Source: Pseudoalteromonas rubra (GTDB taxonomy: Bacteria > Pseudomonadota > Gammaproteobacteria > Enterobacterales > Alteromonadaceae). From it: 64,000 nt of DNA. Where the stretch lies: positions 1-64,000 of the forward strand of contig NZ_JXYA01000005.1 in the NCBI RefSeq assembly GCF_000967655.1. Direction: 5' to 3'. This document shows positions 56,921 through 64,000 of the stretch, in pieces (the stretch's first letter is position 1; each line of letters begins with the position of its first letter). The position numbers and the translations under genes were made by a program. The notes below the pieces were generated by a model that saw only the letters and a list, made by a program, of their open reading frames with translations, did not search any database and was not told the DNA's origin.

Positions 56921-57377
56921 TGAATAGTTTTATCTGTAATGACTATGGCTCGTGCCTTGCAAAATATCACTGTCCGGACGTATGCTCAAGGCAATGTTTC
57001 TTTGGCACGCAAACGTGCCTGTAGTCAACTCCAATAGTCCATTTGATTTCTGGGTTGCCTGCTGTGGTAAGGCTCAATTCACCTACATACCAGATGTGTT
57101 GCTACTGATATTGTAGGTGGCCTTCGCAACTTTAGGGGAAAATGATTACTGAGCGCATTTGCCGCCAGCGAAACTAGCATTGCACTCAGCGAGTAGCGCA
57201 GGGCAAGATCGCTGCAATAATCCAGTTTTCAGGTCAAATTTAACAGAGCTTAAGTTAACCCTTGCTAATCGCACTCACGACAAGGAGTGCGATTAGCAAG
57301 GGTTATCTGAGCCAGGCACTCCCGCTATTGGACGAATATGGAAGGCACTGGCTATGATTTGTTCTATCTTTTCGAGA
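56921..57377. other. Gene-free stretch with no recognised genes
   Basis: Apart from the large hairpin at 57256-57305, this 457-base stretch shows no supported reading frame, tRNA or repeat copy of anything else in the window. It could be eroded insertion DNA in the accessory region. Confidence 0.5.
57256..57305. repeat. 21-bp perfect inverted repeat (long hairpin)
   Basis: The arm at 57256-57276 (beginning TAACCCTTGCTAATC) is the exact reverse complement of 57285-57305, with the 8-base loop ACGACAAG. Neither strand has a T tract next to it, so it is not a canonical terminator. It lies 73 bases past the stop of the lipoprotein at 57378. It lacks the R'/R'' core boxes of an integron attC site. 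Confidence 0.75.
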
Positions 57378-57893
57378 TTATTTCTCAAAGAAGCCTAATT
57401 CAGTATTTTCATATGTCTCAATTTTGCTCTTTATGATTTTACCTGTTTCTGTTTCTTCTACCCAGACGGCAGAGTAGTCTGCGTCCAAAGTACCTTTTAC
57501 AACGTACCTGACATCAGGGGTCGGTGTAAAAGTGAGGTCGCCTGTTATTTCATATACAGTTCCTGAGAGAGTTTGAACCGGTGCGGCATACACTGTTCTA
57601 CCTACAAGCGTTAAGGTAATCGGTTCTGAAGAGGGTACTGCGGTTGTAACATGAGAGGTAGTCAAGGCAAAACCTTGCCCATAAGTAGCTGAACGGCTGG
57701 CTCCCAGACTGTTGTCGATCAGTTTACCATTGACTTTATAGAGAAAAAACATGTCCGCTTTACTCGTTGAGTGTCGCTTTTCTGTGCTCCCGATAGTGGA
57801 TTTAGGGCCATTATAATTGTCGGGGATAGGTGAGTAAGTAGTCGCACAGCCGCTAAGCATTAAAAGTGAAAGAAGTAACCAAACCTGTTTCAT
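57378..57893 (-). CDS. Lipoprotein of unknown function
   Basis: The 171-residue protein has a lipobox (LMLSGCATT, Cys16) and a predicted mostly beta mature part, with repeats of Thr/Ser/Val-rich strands (GFALTTSHVTTAV, YEITGDLTFTPTPDVRYVVKGT) and a C-terminal EETETGKIIKSKIETYENT. No family is recognised. It has a good AAGGAAAC site. It probably resides in the outer membrane. It stands alone in the accessory region. Confidence 0.75.
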   Translation of the reverse strand: MKQVWLLLSLLMLSGCATTYSPIPDNYNGPKSTIGSTEKRHSTSKADMFFLYKVNGKLIDNSLGASRSATYGQGFALTTSHVTTAVPSSEPITLTLVGRTVYAAPVQTLSGTVYEITGDLTFTPTPDVRYVVKGTLDADYSAVWVEETETGKIIKSKIETYENTELGFFEK

Positions 57894-58269
57894 AAAGTTT
57901 CCTTATTATTATGTAAATTATAGAGGTTCTTGTTAAAGGATCGCACAACCTTAATTTCCAAATCCAGTCAATATTTAACATGCAAGCGTTTTTGTGAGTT
58001 AATTTGCTTAAGCTCAGCGGATTATACTGGTGTCACATTCAGGCATATCACAAAAGTGAGTACTTTACCTTTGCGTTTAATGGTTTTGAAAAGCGCACTT
58101 AGGAAACTAATGGCACCTAGCCTCAATCGGCGCAGGCAGGTAAAGCGATTAGTCGGAACTTTGCTATTTCAATACTTTATCCTTCACCTATGCAAAAAAC
58201 AGGCTGGCGTATTAGCGCGTTAGTCAATTACTATAACAGGCAATAGAAACGCATTGATGCGATATAACA
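57894..58269. other. Gene-free stretch upstream of the AraC-family gene
   Basis: This 376-base stretch between the divergent lipoprotein and regulator genes must hold their promoters, but no convincing -35/-10 pair was found. A 97-residue plus-strand frame (57930-58223) has no signature and is not called. Confidence 0.4.
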
Positions 58270-59139
58270 GTGGAACAGTTAGACTATAAAGAAATCTTGC
58301 CACCCGACTGGCTATCTTCTTTTGTGGAGCCGTTTTGGATCCGCAGGGTGTCTGGCTGCGCCTCATTTTTTCCACAAGGTGTATTTGAACTCCTGTTTCA
58401 TAGTATGCCATTGACATATTCTTCCGTGAGTCATAAGCCAAAAACCGTGCCTGCCGGTGTCAGTCTCGTTGGACAGCAGTTAACAGCATATAAAATTTCG
58501 AGTGCGCAGCCACAATGGGTAGTCGGAGTGAGGCTAAAACCTTTTGCATACTTTCAGCCCCAGCAGTTAGCTGCATCAGAGATTAAAAATACCATTGAAA
58601 GTATGCAGCATGTGTTTGCTAACAGCCGGGAGCTAGACACTTTAGTCGAGTGGTTAAAGGCTTGCCCGGAGCAGTTACCTGAAATCCAGTGTCAGCGCAT
58701 CATGGCAACGTTAATGCCTTGGCTAAAAAGACTATTTTATAGTCCAGACTTTGCCTTTCCAGAGCTGTTGAGGGCGAAAACTAACACTATTCTTGATGCG
58801 CGAGGCAATATTCTGATTGCAGACATTTGCGAACAGTTTGAGGTTAGTAAAGTGACTTTGCGTAATCACTTTGTGTCAAAAATTGGCTTGTCACCTAAAG
58901 AGTTATGCAAAGTGTGGCGGATGAACAGCTTTTTACTTAATGCTTCGCACTATCCGGGTGACTTGACTGGTGCGGCTCTGGCATCCGGATACTTTGATCA
59001 GGCACACTTAAACAGAGAGTTTAAGGCTGTGATTGGACTGACACCCAAAGCTTATTTAGCGGGCCAAAATGTCTATGATAAGCATCAGTCATCTCAGGTT
59101 GTGTATAGTCGTTTTATTGGCCACTATGACCCTTTCTGA
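58270..59139 (+). CDS. AraC-family transcriptional regulator
   Basis: The 289-residue protein has an N-terminal ligand-binding or cupin-like domain of a type found in AraC regulators (FFPQGVFELLFH, WVVGVRLKPFAYFQ) and a C-terminal double HTH with DICEQFEVSKVTLRNHFVSKIGLSPKELCKV and DQAHLNREFKAVIGLTPKAY. The start is GTG without a clear ribosome site. It lies 78 bases before an S41 peptidase gene in the same direction and may control it; the ligand is unknown. Confidence 0.85.
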   Translation: MEQLDYKEILPPDWLSSFVEPFWIRRVSGCASFFPQGVFELLFHSMPLTYSSVSHKPKTVPAGVSLVGQQLTAYKISSAQPQWVVGVRLKPFAYFQPQQLAASEIKNTIESMQHVFANSRELDTLVEWLKACPEQLPEIQCQRIMATLMPWLKRLFYSPDFAFPELLRAKTNTILDARGNILIADICEQFEVSKVTLRNHFVSKIGLSPKELCKVWRMNSFLLNASHYPGDLTGAALASGYFDQAHLNREFKAVIGLTPKAYLAGQNVYDKHQSSQVVYSRFIGHYDPF

Positions 59140-59217
59140 GTCCTTTACTTTTTTACAATTCATTTTTTGCGAAATAGCTGAGAATAGGGAAAACAAACAA
59201 AACAGTGAGTTTTACCT

Positions 59218-60612
59218 ATGAATTTAAAACATCTAACAACAACCGCGTTTGTATTATTGGTGGGACTGATTGGTGCACCGTCATATGCAAATGCGATAAC
59301 ACAAGGTGAAAAAGCAGCTGCGATTGAAAAGATAACACAGTTGATGAGTGAGCATTATGTCTTTCCTGAGGTCGCAGCACAAACTAATCGTAAGCTACAC
59401 AAGGCTTTTCAAGCCGGTCACTTCGCGTCTATGCAAGATCATGCGTCATTTTCCAAGGCTTTGACCGAGTGGTTAAGAGCTACGGCAAAAGATGGGCATT
59501 TAAGAGTACGCGCCAATCCCGTAGGTGAACAGATCACCGGGATAGAGTCTTCAATTCGCGATGACTTACTCAAACCCACACGCCACAAGTTCTTAAATTA
59601 TGGTGTGCTCAGTGCAAATGTATTAGAAAACAATATTGGCTATATAGAGTTACGCTCATTTTATCGCTTAGCCGACAGCAAACCCTATATCGATGCAGCG
59701 ATGAAGATGATGGCAAAAACCGATGCCGTCATCATCGATCTGCGAAAAAACGGAGGAGGGTCGCCACGAACGGTCCAGTACTTGTGTAGCTATTTTTTTG
59801 ATGAAAAGCTTCTGCTGAACAGCCTTTATTTTCGCGAGGGTAATGAAACAACGGATTACTATGTGTTGGATGAAGTCGGTGGCAAGAAGATGCCTGATGT
59901 GCCTCTTTACGTTTTGACCAGTCGCAAGACCTATTCCGGTGCAGAAGAATTTAGTTATAACATGTTGACGAGAAAGCGGGCGACACTAGTCGGTGAAACG
60001 ACCGGCGGGGCCGCCAATCCTGGAGGGATGTTCACGATAAATGATGAGCTGCGTATGTTTATTGCGACAGGTACAGCCATTAACCCTGTTACCCAATCAA
60101 ACTGGGAAACGGTTGGCGTGAAACCGACTGTGGAAATTGGTGCAGACGACGCATTGGATAAAGCCATTGAAATGGCCAATGAAGTGGTTGAGAAAAACTG
60201 GTTGGCCGAGCAGTCCCGACGGGAAATTGAGATAGATCGGCTGCTTGCTTTATTGCAACAAGTAAGGCTGAGCGATAAACCCATCGCTGACATTAAATCT
60301 GCCTATGCAGGTAAGGTCTCAGAACTGGTAAAGAGCTTACCTGAGCCAGATCGGGTGATTGCCGAATTGGCCTATGAATATTGGGACAAAGAGTCAAAAT
60401 ATGCTGTGTTTCTATTTGACGTAGCGGTGCGGCTGAATAATCAAAATATGTACTTTTTTGCCTATTGGGCCAGAGCGCTTGCCAAGCTTGACAATATGCC
60501 GCAGGCAATAAGTGTACTCAAGCAGGGATTGAAGCTGGCAGCTGATAAGGAAGACGAACAAATGCTACTGAGTACTTTGGCTGAGCTGGAAAAATCTGCA
60601 GTTAAGCTATAA
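59218..60612 (+). CDS. Secreted S41-family (CtpA-like) serine peptidase
   Basis: The 464-residue protein has a signal peptide (cleavage after ANA, about residue 26) and an IRBP-type N-terminal helical domain (about 30-95). The S41 core has the nucleophile Ser240 (TYSGAEEFSY), a substrate loop NGGGSPRT, and GETTGGAANPGG. The C-terminal 100 residues are TPR-like (YFFAYWARALAKLDNMPQAISVLKQG), which is unusual for the family. The periplasmic or secreted substrate is unknown. Confidence 0.85.
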   Translation: MNLKHLTTTAFVLLVGLIGAPSYANAITQGEKAAAIEKITQLMSEHYVFPEVAAQTNRKLHKAFQAGHFASMQDHASFSKALTEWLRATAKDGHLRVRANPVGEQITGIESSIRDDLLKPTRHKFLNYGVLSANVLENNIGYIELRSFYRLADSKPYIDAAMKMMAKTDAVIIDLRKNGGGSPRTVQYLCSYFFDEKLLLNSLYFREGNETTDYYVLDEVGGKKMPDVPLYVLTSRKTYSGAEEFSYNMLTRKRATLVGETTGGAANPGGMFTINDELRMFIATGTAINPVTQSNWETVGVKPTVEIGADDALDKAIEMANEVVEKNWLAEQSRREIEIDRLLALLQQVRLSDKPIADIKSAYAGKVSELVKSLPEPDRVIAELAYEYWDKESKYAVFLFDVAVRLNNQNMYFFAYWARALAKLDNMPQAISVLKQGLKLAADKEDEQMLLSTLAELEKSAVKL

Positions 60613-61197
60613 CTGCGAGGTTACAACCTGTAGGGTGGGTTGAATGGACACCCACCCAAAACTAAATGATCTACAGGGCCGTGGAACCAAACAGTGGCGC
60701 TTTGCTGGGTTGTTCAGACCCTGTACTGTAGCGCTACCCTGAAGCTATTAATTATCATTAAAAATGACCTCTCTCAAAATGAGAGGGCTTAGATGGGACC
60801 CATCAATTTCTACTCTGAATATTCTTCATAATTTAATCTTAGTTCCCTGAAACTCATCACCAATGTGCTGTTTGAGTGGTAATTTTCCATCAATTTCTGT
60901 CAAGCGGAATTACGTTTTGATCATAATTTTTACATTAAATATCAATATTTATGTCATTTTTAACAGTTGACCAAAAGAAATGTTATAACAGTTTTTGTGT
61001 TTGTATATTGCTTTTTGAACTTTTCAATTGCTACCTTTATTAACAGTTTTACAACACAAAACTGACATGTTTATCGCGGTAGATGGCCTTGTTGTATCGG
61101 TACAAGTAGTTAAACCACTTGTTCGCCTCGCCTTTCTGGGCAGGTATTTAAGTGCATTGTCAGTTAGAAAAAAGTGATAATACAACAAGGAGAAGAC
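60613..61197 (+). other. Gene-free stretch upstream of the subtilase
   Basis: This 585-base, AT-rich stretch holds no supported gene. It contains a GGGTGGGT/ACCCACCC hairpin (60633-60657), a short CTCTC/GAGAG stem (60769-60787) and, near the subtilase, an inverted repeat ACAAGT-N9-ACTTGT (61102-61122) that could be an operator. A TTGTCA/TAATAC pair about 40 bases before the ribosome site is too closely spaced (15) to be convincing. Confidence 0.45.
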
Positions 61198-62775
61198 ATG
61201 AGTACCAAACGCTTCAAACTAACAACGCTATCTACCTTAATGCTGACTGCGATGAGCTTGCCTGCTTTGGCACAAGCACCTGTTTTTCAAGGTCATACAG
61301 AAGACGCTAAGTTGCAGATTAAGTCTAAAAAAAGCGACAGTAATCGCTACATTATTCGCTTTAAAGAAGAGTTGTCTGGTGGCAAAAACAGTTTTAATAA
61401 TTTTATTGCGCTCAACTATTTGTTTACAGCGGGCGCCGAGCCACTGTTTGCACTGAATGGCCAGCAAGCTATGGTGGCGGAACTGGACGAGTATAGCCTG
61501 GAAACATTGCGCAGCTTCTCGTCTGTTGAGTCGATTGAAATAGACCCCAAACGTTACGTGTTGCCGCTGGCAAAGTCAGCAAATCAAATCGTACCTTTTG
61601 CGCAGAGCACACCCTACGGTATTACTATGGTGCAAGGTCACTTACTGCCCCAGTCTAATACTTCCGCAAGAAAAGTCTGTGTGATCGATACGGGTTATAA
61701 CCTCGGCCACCCGGATTTACCCTACGGTAACGTCACCGGGGTTGCGAACAACAGCGCAGTTGGTCAGTGGAACAACGACGGCAATGGTCATGGTACTCAT
61801 GTTGCCGGTACCATTGCGGCAGAAGACAATAACCAAGGGGTGGTAGGCGTTTACCCGGGTGTTGATTTACACATAGTCAAAATTTTTGATGATAACGGGC
61901 AGTGGACCTTTGCTTCTAACCTGGTAAATGCCATTCAGCAGTGTAAAGATGGCGGCGCACAGGTTGTCAACATGAGTCTGGGTGGAGGCAATTACTCCAA
62001 CAGCGAAAATACCGCGATGCAGAACTTTGTTGACGGTGGCATGATCCTGGTGGCCGCAGCGGGCAATGGTGGTAACAGCTCTAAGTCTTATCCAGCGTCG
62101 TACAACTCGGTTATCTCTGTCGCCTCTGTTACCTCAAGCGAGAGCCGCTCGTCGTTCTCTCAGTACAATGATCAGGTTGAACTGGCGGGCCCGGGCTCCA
62201 GCGTTAACTCTACCTATCCAACCAATACTTATCGCAGCTTAAGTGGTACGTCTATGGCGTCACCGCATGTTGCCGGTGTGGCGGCATTGGTATGGAGCCA
62301 CAACAGCCAGTGTAACAACCAGCAGATCAGAGCGGCGCTCAATGCAACTGCCAAAGACAAAGGCGCAGCTGGGCGCGATAATTATTACGGACATGGTATT
62401 GTTCAGGCCAAAGCTGCATCGGACCACATTGCTGCGAACGGATGTCAGGGTGATGACAATCCGGGTGGTGTAACGCCTGTCAATGGCTCTTTGCCAAACC
62501 TGCAGGGCAGCCAAAATGCCTGGACGCACTACACCTGGGATATTCCACAGGGCGTGAAAGAGATGAACCTGACCATCACAGGTGGCACAGGAGATGCCGA
62601 TTTGTACGTCAGATATAATGCCCAGCCTGATGCAAACAACTACACCTGTCGCCCCTGGAAGGATGGCAATGAAGAGCAGTGTGTTTTCACTAACCCAAGC
62701 GCGGGCGTGTGGCATATCAGTTTGTATGGTTACAACAGCTACAATGGTGTGACATTAAACTACTCGTATAAATAA
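61198..62775 (+). CDS. Secreted subtilisin-like serine protease with I9 and PPC domains
   Basis: The 525-residue preproprotein has a signal peptide (about 1-25), an inhibitor I9 prodomain (about 48-125, YIIRFKEELS through SIEIDP), and an S8 catalytic domain with Asp164 (CVIDTGYNLGH), His198 (GHGTHVAGT) and Ser352 (SGTSMASPHVAG). A C-terminal pre-peptidase domain (PPC, about 440-525, GGTGDADLYVRY) follows. The family is the extracellular alkaline proteases common in Pseudoalteromonas. The ATG follows AAGGAGAAG. It likely degrades environmental protein and is type II secreted. Confidence 0.95.
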   Translation: MSTKRFKLTTLSTLMLTAMSLPALAQAPVFQGHTEDAKLQIKSKKSDSNRYIIRFKEELSGGKNSFNNFIALNYLFTAGAEPLFALNGQQAMVAELDEYSLETLRSFSSVESIEIDPKRYVLPLAKSANQIVPFAQSTPYGITMVQGHLLPQSNTSARKVCVIDTGYNLGHPDLPYGNVTGVANNSAVGQWNNDGNGHGTHVAGTIAAEDNNQGVVGVYPGVDLHIVKIFDDNGQWTFASNLVNAIQQCKDGGAQVVNMSLGGGNYSNSENTAMQNFVDGGMILVAAAGNGGNSSKSYPASYNSVISVASVTSSESRSSFSQYNDQVELAGPGSSVNSTYPTNTYRSLSGTSMASPHVAGVAALVWSHNSQCNNQQIRAALNATAKDKGAAGRDNYYGHGIVQAKAASDHIAANGCQGDDNPGGVTPVNGSLPNLQGSQNAWTHYTWDIPQGVKEMNLTITGGTGDADLYVRYNAQPDANNYTCRPWKDGNEEQCVFTNPSAGVWHISLYGYNSYNGVTLNYSYK

Positions 62776-62804
62776 TCGGCAGTTTGCCGGGATTACCCAA
62801 AAAT

Positions 62805-62828
62805 AAAGGCGCTCCGGGAGCGCCTTTT
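62805..62828. terminator. Bidirectional terminator after the subtilase
   Basis: An 11-bp perfect repeat (62805-62815 with 62817-62827) forms a stem with a CGG-type loop and A/T flanks. It separates the convergent subtilase and fibrinogen-related genes. Confidence 0.9.
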
Positions 62829-62839
62829 CATAAGCTCAA

Positions 62840-63892
62840 TTATCGCACCCAGAGTAATCCCCAGCGGGTGCCGTTACCAATTGCATTATAGCTGCATCGT
62901 GGTGAGCCTTTAGAGGCCGTGCTGAATTCACCATGAGCTAGCCAACATGCATGATGACCTGGGTGAATATCACGCTGCCAGCCAACCACATTCATGTTAT
63001 TGCGATCGTCACCATCTCCGTAATAAATACAACTTGTTGTGATGGCGCTGCTGGCATCGTACGTTGCTCGGCAATCAGGCAGCGGTGTGTCTTTTTGATG
63101 TGCCTGCTGGTCTTTATATCCCCAAGTGTAACGTACCATTTCCAATTCAGCCTGACTCATCGAGCTTTGATAAGCCGATTTACACCCAGCATAGTCGCAG
63201 GAAACTTGCTCGCGAACATCTCGGAATACACTCAGAGGGCCCTGATAAAGCCCGGTTACAGCAGGATCGACTGGAGTCACCCCTGGTTGTGGGTTGTAAT
63301 CGCTGATATACATTTTGCCGCCGGGCTCTGACTTGCTGTATGTACCAATCAGGGTCCAGCCTCCCTCGTCGGTGTCCATATCGCAGTAGGCATCAAAACC
63401 GGCGTGCTGACCAGAGCCATCAGGGTCAATGGCGTAGACGCCCGACTGAGCATCCGGGTTTTCACTGAGGATCTGTGCACAGCTAGATGCCGGTACCTCT
63501 ACTGCCGGTTGTGTTGTCAGGGTAAAGTCGCCGGAATCATTGTTCGGACCGTACCAGGTACCCTGATAGCCATCTTGTGCAGAGCCTTGGCCCAAAAAGT
63601 AGAAGCGCGCTCCATCTTTGGCGATGGTAAATTGCACACGTTGCGCAAGTCCAGAGCCAATCTCATAGGTATTTGGATGTTCAAACTCGCCCTGAATGAG
63701 AGACGTATCTGGGGTCTGAGCTGAGACAGCATTAAATTTATTGGCTTGTATTTGTACTGTGAGTTGTTGATGTTGAGCACCGCTGGTGGCTATTACACCA
63801 TCTAATTGTGTGTCACTTACGAGCTCCCACTGCACATTTGCAGCAGCATGAAAAGGAAGGCTTGCAAGAAGTAGGGTTTTTAATTTGGTCAT
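62840..63892 (-). CDS. Secreted protein with a fibrinogen-related C-terminal domain
   Basis: The 350-residue protein has a signal peptide (about 1-19), an N-terminal beta-rich segment (about 20-125), and a fibrinogen-like domain (about 138-350) with SCAQILSENPDAQSGVY, FDAYCDMDTDEGGWTLIG, several further cysteines and the C-terminal RWGLLWVR. Animal and bacterial fibrinogen-related domains commonly bind sugars or acetyl groups. Function here is unknown; adhesion or lectin activity is plausible. It is convergent with the subtilase and shares its terminator. Confidence 0.85.
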   Translation of the reverse strand: MTKLKTLLLASLPFHAAANVQWELVSDTQLDGVIATSGAQHQQLTVQIQANKFNAVSAQTPDTSLIQGEFEHPNTYEIGSGLAQRVQFTIAKDGARFYFLGQGSAQDGYQGTWYGPNNDSGDFTLTTQPAVEVPASSCAQILSENPDAQSGVYAIDPDGSGQHAGFDAYCDMDTDEGGWTLIGTYSKSEPGGKMYISDYNPQPGVTPVDPAVTGLYQGPLSVFRDVREQVSCDYAGCKSAYQSSMSQAELEMVRYTWGYKDQQAHQKDTPLPDCRATYDASSAITTSCIYYGDGDDRNNMNVVGWQRDIHPGHHACWLAHGEFSTASKGSPRCSYNAIGNGTRWGLLWVR

Positions 63893-64000
63893 GGAGTACC
63901 ACTATCCTTATTTGGTTTATAATAATTTGTTTTGCACAGCTAGTATGCATTGGAATAATAACGTTACTTTTATAGCGATTAAAGTGCAGAAGTAGTGTGA

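Noticed and set aside
57256..57305. Integron attC site
   Set aside because: The large hairpin lacks the GTTRRRY and RYYYAAC core boxes and extrahelical bases of attC sites, and no integrase or cassette array is nearby.
57930..58223. 97-residue frame upstream of the AraC-family gene
   Set aside because: No domain, signal or ribosome site; composition does not resemble neighbouring genes.

Overview
The window is a chromosomal segment of a marine gammaproteobacterium of the order Alteromonadales, most probably Pseudoalteromonas. The evidence is gene order and protein character: tig-clpP-clpX-lon-hupB-ppiD, sapABCDF next to psp, barA/rlmD-relA-mazG-pyrG-eno, mutH/rppH-ptsP-lgt-thyA, and a polar-flagellum locus of Vibrio/Alteromonadales type (flgO, flgT, flgP, flgNMA, cheV-cheR) with sigma-54 and sigma-28 promoters. 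No rRNA, CRISPR array, transposase or prophage was seen.

Layout. 1-457: tRNA cluster (partial Pro, Arg, His, Pro, Pro). 458-9950: protein quality control (trigger factor, ClpP, ClpX, Lon behind a sigma-32-type promoter), HU-beta and PpiD, each block closed by a clear intrinsic terminator. 9973-16389 (minus): pspF-sapABCDF, facing a divergent sigma-54-dependent pspABC-ycjX-ycjF operon (16508-20517), so the envelope-stress regulator and a peptide/polyamine-type ABC system form one unit. 20718-23262: methionine gamma-lyase and the phhAB phenylalanine hydroxylase pair. 23356-26136: BarA-type sensor kinase, divergent from rlmD-relA-mazG, then pyrG and eno. 33902-34282: a small secreted protein of unknown role.

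34362-41017: mutH faces rppH-ptsP-(TSUP transporter)-lgt-thyA. The mutH/rppH intergenic region holds about nine DnaA-box-like sequences, two of them perfect, in AT-rich DNA. Escherichia coli keeps its DnaA-reactivating site DARS2 beside mutH, so this is a candidate DARS2-like locus.

41086-47616: the least familiar part of the window. It is a chaperone/usher-like fibre locus with two DUF4402 pilin-like proteins, a PapD-like chaperone, a 1006-residue usher-like outer-membrane protein and two lipoproteins. Both lipoproteins and the usher end in a SPOR-like domain carrying a shared cysteine pair, which suggests a surface fibre whose assembly is tied to peptidoglycan.

47636-56209: flagellar genes. 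Three tandem FlgO-family lipoproteins lie behind a sigma-54-type promoter, followed by tRNA-Arg(CCT), then flgT and flgP divergent from back-to-back sigma-54 promoters. An ImmA/IrrE-like protease with a two-TM partner comes next, then flgA and flgMN (sigma-28 promoter) facing cheV-cheR. The expected flgB operon does not follow cheR.

56453-63892: an accessory region with a zinc-ribbon protein, a tiny membrane protein, a 21-bp perfect hairpin, a lipoprotein, an AraC-family regulator, an S41 peptidase, a secreted subtilase (I9-S8-PPC) and a convergent secreted fibrinogen-related protein. It appears specialised for secretion and surface interaction. Gene-free stretches above about 300 bases are described as separate entries.
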